Source: an uncultured Eubacteriales bacterium
GTDB lineage: Bacteria > Bacillota > Clostridia > Oscillospirales > CAG-272
Reading direction: 5' to 3'
Assembly (NCBI GenBank): GCA_900321265.1
Contig: ONVJ01000082.1
Span: forward strand, 1 to 28,909
Length of the DNA: 28,909 nucleotides
Each line of letters opens with the position of its first letter. Position 1 is the stretch's first letter. Positions 7,878 to 13,191 of this stretch are shown here, piece by piece. Position numbers and translations under genes: made by a program. The notes beneath the pieces are model-generated. The model was not told the origin of the DNA. It made no database searches and saw only the letters and a program-made list of their open reading frames with translations.

Positions 7878-9173
7878 ATGAGACAGAAAAGATTTGCGGC
7901 GCGGATAATCCTCTTAACGGCGCTGATACTGCTCGCCGGCTGCGCTCCCGGCGCAGGTGTGCCTGCGGATTCTACCGGGGACGTCACGCTTCCCGTGATC
8001 TCAGAAGCGGCTCCGGCGGTCCTTGAGATAGTTAAGGACGGAAAAAGCGAATTCGGGATGGTGAGGCTTGACGAGAGCCATCCGATGACGGTCGACTGCA
8101 CCGCACTCATAAAGCTGGTCAGACGGGTGACCGGCGCAGATATCGAGATGACGAGCGACATCAGAGGCTATGATTCACCTGAGGCGTCGCGGCCCGAGAT
8201 AATCGTCGGAGCATGCAAAAGGCGGGAGGCGGAGAGCTTCATCGCCTCTCTTCCCGAGAACGGATACGGGATAAGGGCAGAGGGCAACAAGCTCATCATC
8301 GCCGGAAAGACCGATTCCCTCACCGCGGCCGCCTGCCGCGTCTTTGAGAATCAGATCGCCTACAACAGGGAGTTCACATCAGACGGAAATATGACCGTCC
8401 CCGCCGGCTTCGAGGCGGTCTACACAATGTCCGCGGTGCTTGAAGGGAACAGGATCCTGAGCTCCGACTTCGCGGCTGTTGCGGTCTTCGACCGGGTTGC
8501 GACCGTCAAGGCGAGAAACGGCTTCCAGGGGACACAGGGCTCGGCGACCGACGGCAGGTATTTCTATGTCAGCCTCTACAGGAAGGCGAACGGAGTCGAG
8601 ACAGACATAATCGTCAAAAAGGATGTTTCGACATCCGAGGAGGTAGCTGTCAGCGAAGAGCTTCCCCTCGACCACTGCAACGACATCTGCTACGACAGCC
8701 TGAGAAAGAGACTTGTCGTCGCAAACATGAAGGACGGAAAGCTGACCTTCGTCGATCCCGGAACGCTCGCTGTGACCGGCACGGCGGTATTCGGATCGGG
8801 GAATCCCTACGCGATCGCCTACAACGAGAAAAGAGACAGATACGCGGTCGCGGCGGGAGGCCGGATCTGCATAACCGACGGCGATTTCAACATACTGTCG
8901 ACGATCGAGATGGCACCGAACAGCAATTACGTCGGCCAGGGGATGGACGCCGACGACGATTACATATACATGCCTATGAGCCCGTCTCAGGGTATCACCC
9001 GCGACAATATTATCATCGTATATTCCTGGGACACCGGATATAAAAAGACCGCCCACATGCGGACGGAGAGCGAGAGCGAGACGCTTGTGAACTTCGGAGG
9101 AAGAAAATTCGTCACCTTCAACGGGACGGTGGTGAACATTTCGGAATACCGGTTCGTGGCGGTATACGGCTGA
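7878..9173 (+). CDS. Lipoprotein of unknown function with predicted beta-propeller C-terminal half
   Basis: From the ATG at 7878 (AGGA at 7871-7874) the protein has 431 residues and a clear lipoprotein signal: basic MRQKR, a hydrophobic stretch, and the lipobox LLAGC with Cys22. It should be anchored to the outer face of the membrane. An alternative ATG at 7860 overlaps the preceding stop as ATGA and adds six residues. The first part of the mature protein (about 40-165) contains a segment resembling the N-terminal alpha/beta domain of some glycosidases (EIIVGACKR, then YGIRAEGNKLIIAG); this likeness is from memory and tentative. The second part (about 190-425) has repeating strand patterns such as RLVVANMKDGKLTFVDPGTL and RYAVAAGGRICITDGD, and near the end an ETLVNFGGRKFVTFN stretch, suggesting beta-propeller blades. 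No catalytic residues are recognised. It is probably co-transcribed with the AbgB-like gene. Confidence 0.75.
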   Translation: MRQKRFAARIILLTALILLAGCAPGAGVPADSTGDVTLPVISEAAPAVLEIVKDGKSEFGMVRLDESHPMTVDCTALIKLVRRVTGADIEMTSDIRGYDSPEASRPEIIVGACKRREAESFIASLPENGYGIRAEGNKLIIAGKTDSLTAAACRVFENQIAYNREFTSDGNMTVPAGFEAVYTMSAVLEGNRILSSDFAAVAVFDRVATVKARNGFQGTQGSATDGRYFYVSLYRKANGVETDIIVKKDVSTSEEVAVSEELPLDHCNDICYDSLRKRLVVANMKDGKLTFVDPGTLAVTGTAVFGSGNPYAIAYNEKRDRYAVAAGGRICITDGDFNILSTIEMAPNSNYVGQGMDADDDYIYMPMSPSQGITRDNIIIVYSWDTGYKKTAHMRTESESETLVNFGGRKFVTFNGTVVNISEYRFVAVYG

Positions 9174-9191
9174 TCCCCGGAGAAAAAAACG

Positions 9192-9260
9192 ACAACGGTG
9201 ACCTTCCCCCGCGCGTTGATATCATAAGCTTGATATTCCGCGGAAAAAGGTGACCGTTGT
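9192..9260 (+). repeat. 69-nt near-perfect hairpin downstream of the lipoprotein gene
   Basis: The outer arms (9192-9205 and 9247-9260) pair at 13 of 14 positions, with a single G-G mismatch at 9200/9252. Inside, a 3x3 internal loop (CCC against AAA) is followed by CCGCG (9209-9213) with CGCGG (9239-9243), then ATATCA (9219-9224) with TGATAT (9231-9236) around TAAGCT. It lies 18 nt after the lipoprotein stop. No T-tract follows. It could be a terminator or mRNA-stabilising stem, a miniature inverted-repeat element, or a structured RNA. Confidence 0.7.
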
Positions 9261-9471
9261 GCTTTCGAGGCCTGTCGCAGGGTATTCCCCGCGAGAGTGA
9301 AATAATTATACATCAAAGTCGGCCAAAAGTAAATTATGAATAATTACAAAAAGATCGCCGCAAAATCGTCAAAATTGACAAAGATACCGAAACGGAGCCG
9401 CCGGGCGCCGTGAGCGTGACGCCCTGACCGCCGCCACCTGACCGGAAGGCAGGAAAAATTCAAAAAAACTG
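9261..9471. other. Gene-free AT-rich spacer upstream of the infC promoter
   Basis: I find no gene here. Positions about 9295-9385 are much richer in A and T than the surroundings and include an imperfect palindrome at 9329-9347 (arms built on ATTAT/ATAAT and GTA/TAC) and GTCAA-AA-TTGAC at 9368-9379. These could be operator-like, but nothing ties them to a known regulator. GGGCG (near 9403) can pair with CGCCC (near 9420), a weak stem. Confidence 0.4.
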
Positions 9472-9500
9472 TTGACATCCTTCGCCGGATGTGATATAAT
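9472..9500 (+). promoter_or_regulatory. Consensus sigma-A promoter with extended -10 for the infC operon
   Basis: TTGACA (9472-9477) and TATAAT (9495-9500) are both perfect matches, separated by exactly 17 nt, and TGA directly before the -10 gives an extended -10 element. Transcription should start near 9506-9508, leaving a leader of about 160 nt before infC. This is the strongest promoter seen in the window, as expected for a ribosomal-protein operon. Confidence 0.92.
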
Positions 9501-9505
9501 ACCGC

Positions 9506-9626
9506 AGAATAAAGCAGAACACTCCGTTCTCACCCTGCCGCAGAGGCGCGCAGCGGTCGATATGTCGGACACCTCCGGAAGGCCGGAGAAGTGTCGGTGC
9601 GCACGGGGTAGCCCCGTGCTTTTTTG
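9506..9626 (+). ncRNA. L20-type leader / transcription attenuator of infC-rpmI-rplT
   Basis: Between the promoter and infC is a structured leader that ends in an intrinsic terminator. A strong hairpin pairs GACAC (9568-9572) with GTGTC (9591-9595) and CTCCGG (9573-9578) with CCGGAG (9583-9588), leaving an AA bulge. The terminator follows six bases later. In Bacillus and related Bacillota, ribosomal protein L20 binds the leader of infC-rpmI-rplT, which mimics its 23S rRNA site, and promotes premature termination. Gene order, position and terminator all match that system. Which part is the L20 site is not proven; a covariance-model search for the L20 leader family would decide. Confidence 0.68.
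9601..9625 (+). terminator. Intrinsic terminator within the infC leader
   Basis: GCACGGGG (9601-9608) pairs perfectly with CCCCGTGC (9612-9619) around a TAG loop, followed at once by six T (9620-9625). It lies upstream of infC on the same transcript, so it should act as an attenuator and not as the end of an upstream gene. Confidence 0.9.
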
Positions 9627-9669
9627 TCCATCAACATCATCTTTCTCATTTTTCCGGAGGTGAAAAACA

Positions 9670-10263
9670 ATAGCAACCAAGGATATCCTTGTCAACGAAG
9701 CCATCAGATGCAAGGAAGTTAGAGTCATCAATCAGGAAGGCCAGCAGCTCGGCATTATGGCGCCCGAGAGCGCGCTTCAGATCGCCTACAACGCCGGCCT
9801 GGATCTCATCATGATCTCCCCCGGCGCCCAGCCGCCCGTCTGCAGGATCGCCGACTACGGCCGCTACCGCTTTGAGCAGGACAAGAGGGAGAAGGAAGCG
9901 AAAAAGAAGCAGAACATCATCGAGATCAAGGAGGTGCAGCTGTCCTGCCGCATCGACACTCACGATTTCGAGACAAAAGTAAACCACGCCATCCGTTTTC
10001 TCAAGGACGGAAACAAGGTCAAGGTCGTTCTCAGATTCCGCGGCCGTGAGATGAGCCATCAGCAGCTCGGGAGGGACAACCTCACCCAGTTTGAGAACTC
10101 GGTCGCCGAATACGGAACGGTCGAGAAGGCCCCGGTCCTTGAGGGCAGACTCATGACGATGATGATCGCGCCGATCAGGGATTCGTCAAAGAAGGGCGGA
10201 CAGAAGAAGGAGAAGCCGAAGGCCGATCCCGCGCCCTCCGAAGGGTCCGCGAAACAGGAATAA
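9670..10263 (+). CDS. infC: Translation initiation factor IF-3, apparently starting at AUA
   Basis: IF-3 binds the 30S subunit, prevents premature 50S joining and proofreads the start codon and initiator tRNA. The protein shows the N-domain (LVNEAIRCKEVRVINQEGQQ), the central basic linker (RYRFEQDKREKEAKKKQ) and the C-domain (FLKDGNKVKVVLRFRGREMSHQ, broken here into its usual order). An in-frame TGA at 9661-9663 and the absence of ATG, GTG or TTG before the ATG at 9757 mean a conventional start would delete the conserved first 29 residues. An ATA at 9670-9672 is correctly placed, 7 nt after GGAGGTG (9656-9662), and gives 197 residues. infC starts at the rare AUU in E. coli, allowing IF-3 to repress its own translation. 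A Lys-rich C-terminal tail of about 20 residues is extra. It heads the rpmI-rplT operon. Confidence 0.93.
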   Translation: MATKDILVNEAIRCKEVRVINQEGQQLGIMAPESALQIAYNAGLDLIMISPGAQPPVCRIADYGRYRFEQDKREKEAKKKQNIIEIKEVQLSCRIDTHDFETKVNHAIRFLKDGNKVKVVLRFRGREMSHQQLGRDNLTQFENSVAEYGTVEKAPVLEGRLMTMMIAPIRDSSKKGGQKKEKPKADPAPSEGSAKQE

Positions 10264-10367
10264 ACCTGTCCGGAAGCAGGGCGGGCCTGTCCCGCGCCTT
10301 TGACGCGGCATGACATGCAAGTAAATACCGCATACCGAATATTATTTCTACAGGAGATACATCCGCA
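10264..10367 (+). other. infC-rpmI spacer
   Basis: The 104-base spacer contains only short competing stems, GCGGG with CCCGC and CCGCG with CGCGG (about 10278-10306). The rpmI Shine-Dalgarno AGGAG is at 10352-10356. There is no T-tract, so the operon should read through. Confidence 0.4.
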
Positions 10368-10562
10368 ATGGGAAAAATCAAAACACACAGAGCCTCTGCC
10401 AAGCGGTTCGACGTTACCGCCGGCGGCAAGGTCAAAATGAATCATTCGCATCACCGTCACAAACTCGGCCTTAAGGACCAGAAGAGAAAGAGACATCTTC
10501 GTTCCTCCGATTTCGTTCAGGGCAAGATGGCTTCCAACATCAGACGCCTGATCGGCAAATGA
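10368..10562 (+). CDS. rpmI: 50S ribosomal protein L35
   Basis: A 64-residue, strongly basic protein beginning MGKIKTHRASAKRFDVTAGG, with HSHHRHKLGLKDQKRKRHLR in the middle. Length, composition and this signature identify bL35, a component of the large ribosomal subunit. It sits in the universal infC-rpmI-rplT order, 30 bases before rplT. An AGGAG sequence lies 11 nt upstream of its ATG. Expression is presumably set by the leader attenuator upstream of infC. Confidence 0.97.
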   Translation: MGKIKTHRASAKRFDVTAGGKVKMNHSHHRHKLGLKDQKRKRHLRSSDFVQGKMASNIRRLIGK

Positions 10563-10592
10563 TCGCGGAATTATAAGAAGGAGGAAAGAATC

Positions 10593-10946
10593 ATGGCAAG
10601 AGTAAAAGGCGCGATGATGACGCGCAAGAGAAGAAACGCCGTTCTCAAGGCCGCAAAGGGCTACTACGGCGCAAAGAGCAAGCATTTCCGCACCGCCAAG
10701 GAAGCGGTGATGAAGAGCGGCAACTACGCATATATCGGACGCAAGCTGAAAAAGAGAGATTTCCGCCGTCTGTGGATCGCCCGTATTTCGGCTCAGGCAA
10801 AGGTCAACGGAATGAACTATTCCACTCTCATGCACGGCCTCAAGCTCGCCGGCATAGAGCTGAACCGCAAGATGCTCGCAGAGATCGCCGTCTCCGACAA
10901 GGAGGCTTTCGCCTCTGTCTGCGAAAAAGCCAAAGCTGCGCTTTGA
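10593..10946 (+). CDS. rplT: 50S ribosomal protein L20
   Basis: A 117-residue basic protein, the usual size for bL20, beginning MARVKGAMMTRKRRNAVLKA and containing GYYGAKSKHFRTAKEAVMKS and RRLWIARISAQAK. bL20 is an early assembly protein of the 50S subunit that binds 23S rRNA domain II. In Bacillota it also represses its own operon by binding the infC leader, which fits the structured leader at 9506-9626. AAGGAGG at about 10577-10583 is a full Shine-Dalgarno. A tandem pair of hairpins follows the gene. Confidence 0.98.
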   Translation: MARVKGAMMTRKRRNAVLKAAKGYYGAKSKHFRTAKEAVMKSGNYAYIGRKLKKRDFRRLWIARISAQAKVNGMNYSTLMHGLKLAGIELNRKMLAEIAVSDKEAFASVCEKAKAAL

Positions 10947-10954
10947 ACCGTCAT

Positions 10955-10989
10955 ATATGGGGCTGCGAGCATCTGCCGCAGCCTCATAT
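10955..10989 (+). repeat. 13-bp hairpin after rplT
   Basis: Arms 10955-10967 and 10977-10989 pair along 13 positions with only one G-U wobble, around a 9-nt loop. It begins 8 nt after the rplT stop. No T-tract follows, so it may be a 3'-end stabilising stem, a processing site or an atypical terminator for the ribosomal-protein operon. Confidence 0.65.
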
Positions 10990-10998
10990 GTCTATGTT

Positions 10999-11028
10999 GA
11001 GCCGCCCCGGTCGACCTGCGGGCGGCTC
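10999..11028 (+). repeat. Second hairpin, directly before the RNA methyltransferase ribosome binding site
   Basis: GAGCCGCCC (10999-11007) pairs perfectly with GGGCGGCTC (11020-11028), and the loop contains the palindrome GGTCGACC. The Shine-Dalgarno-like GGAAAGAG of the next gene starts at 11030, immediately beyond the stem. There is no T-tract. Confidence 0.6.
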
Positions 11029-11042
11029 CGGAAAGAGAAAAA

Positions 11043-11867
11043 ATGAAGAAACCGGTATATATCAGTTCACGGACGAATCCCCTCGTCATGCGCGTCTGTT
11101 CGCTTCAGGAAAGGAAATACCGGGACAGGGAAGGCCTGTTCCGCTTTGACGGAAGGAAGCTGCTTGACGAGGCGCTCGCCTGCGGGAGGACTCCCGAATA
11201 CCTGATACTCCGCGAGGACAGGGCAGAAAGCATTCTTAACGAGCTCGGCGGTCTTGCCGGCGACGCTCAGCCTGCGGTCCTGTCCGAAAGCGCTTTTTCC
11301 AAGATATCGGATGAGAAGGCGCCCGAGGGGATAATATCGGTTTCCGGCTATATGAAAGATCTCCATTTTTCCGAACCCGGCGTTGAAAAACTGCCGGAGG
11401 AGATTGCCGGCGATGAAGTAATTGCCGTCGAATCGGTGCAGGACCCGGGCAATCTGGGGACGGTGATACGTTCGGCCGCGGCATTCGGAATCGATACTCT
11501 GATCATATCGTCTGACTGTGCGGACGTATACAATCCGCGCACGCTCAGAGCCGCGATGGGAGCGGTCTTTTCGAGGAGGATCATCAAGGTCCCGGATCTG
11601 CCCGGCGCTCTTTCTGCGCTCGCGGCTTCTGGAAGACGGGTGATCGGCGCCGCGTTAGCTCCCCGAGCGGTCGATCTGACCGGACTCGAAATCGGCCGCG
11701 AAGACATCTTCGTCATCGGGAACGAAGGACACGGTCTGTCCGCACGGGCAGTTGCAGCCTGCGGCGTACTGACCCGGATACCGATGCTGACCGGCCCCGG
11801 AGTCGAATCTCTCAACGCGGCGGTCGCGGCGTCGGTGATAATGTATGAAAGAACGAGGTATCGATGA
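11043..11867 (+). CDS. TrmH/SpoU-class RNA 2'-O-methyltransferase
   Basis: This 274-residue protein carries the three SpoU motifs of the alpha/beta-knot (SPOUT) fold: QDPGNLGTVIRSA with Asn137 and Arg143, FVIGNEGHGLS (223-233), and PGVESLNAAVAASV (252-265). The N-terminal ~100 residues form the L30e-like RNA-binding domain common in rRNA methylases (SSRTNPLVMRVCSLQERKYR). It transfers a methyl group from S-adenosylmethionine to a ribose 2'-OH, probably of 23S rRNA. A related gene (ysgA) lies near the ribosomal-protein operon in Bacillus. GGAAAGAG at 11030-11037 precedes the ATG. The last codon overlaps the dprA start as ATGA. The exact nucleotide target cannot be told. Confidence 0.88.
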   Translation: MKKPVYISSRTNPLVMRVCSLQERKYRDREGLFRFDGRKLLDEALACGRTPEYLILREDRAESILNELGGLAGDAQPAVLSESAFSKISDEKAPEGIISVSGYMKDLHFSEPGVEKLPEEIAGDEVIAVESVQDPGNLGTVIRSAAAFGIDTLIISSDCADVYNPRTLRAAMGAVFSRRIIKVPDLPGALSALAASGRRVIGAALAPRAVDLTGLEIGREDIFVIGNEGHGLSARAVAACGVLTRIPMLTGPGVESLNAAVAASVIMYERTRYR

Positions 11868-13087
11868 GAGAAACAGTTCATGAAATACGGCTGTCGCTCG
11901 CCCTCGGGCCGGGCGCGCCTTTCAGGAAACTGTTTGAAAAATTCGGATCCGCCCGCGGTATCTTCGAAGCCGGCGACGGCGCGTTCTCCGACCTCGGTCT
12001 GTCCGCCGGACAGATCAGGAGGCTGGAGGACCGCAGTCTTACAGAAGCTTCGAGGATCGCGGAATACTGTGAAAAAAACTGCATCGGGATACTGACCTAC
12101 GGATCGGCCGGGTATCCCGCGAAGCTCGCCGGCATATCAAATCCGCCGTATCTCCTCTATGTCTCCGGAAAACTGCCCGCCCTCGACGGCAGGCTCTCGC
12201 TGGGGATAGTGGGGACGAGGGAGATGACGGGATACGGGATGCGGACGGCTTACAGGACCGCCTACGAGGCAGCCTCTGCCGGCGCCGTGATAATCAGCGG
12301 AATGGCGAGGGGGATCGACGGCTTCGCGGCCGCGGGTGCGATCGAAGCCGGAGGCGCGACGGTCGCCGTCACCGGCTGCGGGCTCGACTCGGCCTATCCC
12401 AGGGAGCATGAAAAGCTGATGCGCCTCATCGCCGAAAACGGCGCGGTGATCAGCGAATATCCCCCCTCCTCCCCTCCGCTCGCCGGTCATTTCCCGGTCA
12501 GGAACCGCATTATAAGCGGACTGTCGGACGGGGTGTTCGTGGTCGAGGCGGCGCTGAAAAGCGGCGCGATGCTCACCGCCGATATCGCCAAAAACCAGGG
12601 CCGGAAGATCTTCGCGCTCCCGGGGAGGACAGAGGACAGACAGTCTTCGGGCCCCAATCTGCTGATCAGGAACGGAGCCCTGCCCGTCCTCGGCACCGAG
12701 GACATCCTGTCGGAATACTCCGGCGAGTATCCCTCGACGCTCAGCGCCGAGTCCTTCGCCAGATCGACCGTATCGTCACACTGCGAGGACAGGATCCCTT
12801 CCGCATACGGGCTGGCTTCCGCGGGAGACTGCGGCAGGCCGGCTGAAGCGGTCAGGGAGTCTTCACCGGCAAAATCTTCTCCGCCTGCCGCGCCTCAGCC
12901 GAAAAAAAGGCTTCCGCCCGACGGAGAGTTGCGCGAATTCTACCTGCTTATCCCCCGCGGGGAAAAGGTCAGCGCCGATTTCTTCCTGCCTCTCGGCTAT
13001 TCCGCCCAGAGCGCGATGCGGATGCTGACCATGCTCGAGATATCGGGATTCGTCACCGGTATCCCGGGCGGAATGTACGTATTATAA
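11864..13087 (+). CDS. dprA: DNA-processing protein DprA (Smf)
   Basis: DprA binds incoming single-stranded DNA during natural transformation and loads RecA. The 407-residue protein has an N-terminal SAM-like helical region (about 1-65), then the Rossmann domain with LGIVGTREMTGYG (113-125), SGMARGIDGFAAAGAIEAGG (145-164), and then PVRNRIISGLSD and SGAMLTADIAKNQGRKIFAL further on. A low-complexity linker (about 285-345, rich in Ser, Ala, Pro) leads to a winged-helix DprA domain (about 350-407). It overlaps the methyltransferase gene by 4 bases, so they are probably translationally coupled, and it precedes topA, a common Bacillota arrangement. dprA is also conserved in organisms not known to be competent, so competence should not be assumed. 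Confidence 0.95.
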   Translation: MRETVHEIRLSLALGPGAPFRKLFEKFGSARGIFEAGDGAFSDLGLSAGQIRRLEDRSLTEASRIAEYCEKNCIGILTYGSAGYPAKLAGISNPPYLLYVSGKLPALDGRLSLGIVGTREMTGYGMRTAYRTAYEAASAGAVIISGMARGIDGFAAAGAIEAGGATVAVTGCGLDSAYPREHEKLMRLIAENGAVISEYPPSSPPLAGHFPVRNRIISGLSDGVFVVEAALKSGAMLTADIAKNQGRKIFALPGRTEDRQSSGPNLLIRNGALPVLGTEDILSEYSGEYPSTLSAESFARSTVSSHCEDRIPSAYGLASAGDCGRPAEAVRESSPAKSSPPAAPQPKKRLPPDGELREFYLLIPRGEKVSADFFLPLGYSAQSAMRMLTMLEISGFVTGIPGGMYVL

Positions 13088-13088
13088 T
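13083..13088 (+). promoter_or_regulatory. Possible -10 box of a topA promoter
   Basis: A perfect TATAAT overlaps the dprA stop codon, but the position 17 nt upstream (TATCCC, 13060-13065) is a poor -35, and no extended -10 TG is present. If used, transcription would start near 13095 and the 12-bp hairpin at 13120-13160 would lie in the topA leader. Confidence 0.3.
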
Positions 13089-13119
13089 TCTTTTTTGCGT
13101 TTTTGCATAACGCGCCCTG

Positions 13120-13160
13120 CGGTGCTCCGTATTGCCGCCAATCGGTCTTACGGAGCGCCG
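13120..13160 (+). promoter_or_regulatory. 12-bp hairpin in the topA leader
   Basis: Arms 13120-13131 and 13149-13160 (core GCTCCGTA with TACGGAGC) pair at 12 positions with one T-G wobble, around a 17-nt loop. The structure ends about 16 nt before the topA Shine-Dalgarno AAAGGA (13177-13182). There is no T-tract. It may affect topA translation or mRNA stability; the role is unproven. Confidence 0.55.
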
Positions 13161-13191
13161 GCAGGCAGCCGTTTCGAAAGGAACCGTCATA

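Noticed and set aside
9375..9403. TTGACA at 9375-9380 as another -35 box
   Set aside because: The region 16-18 nt downstream is GC-rich with nothing like a -10 element.
9757..10263. ATG at 9757 as the infC start
   Set aside because: It removes the conserved IF-3 N-terminus and has no Shine-Dalgarno, whereas GGAGGTG is correctly placed for the ATA at 9670.
13132..13191. In-frame TTG start for topA at 13132
   Set aside because: The extra 20 residues are not topoisomerase-like, the TTG lies within the leader hairpin, and AAAGGA precedes the ATG at 13192.
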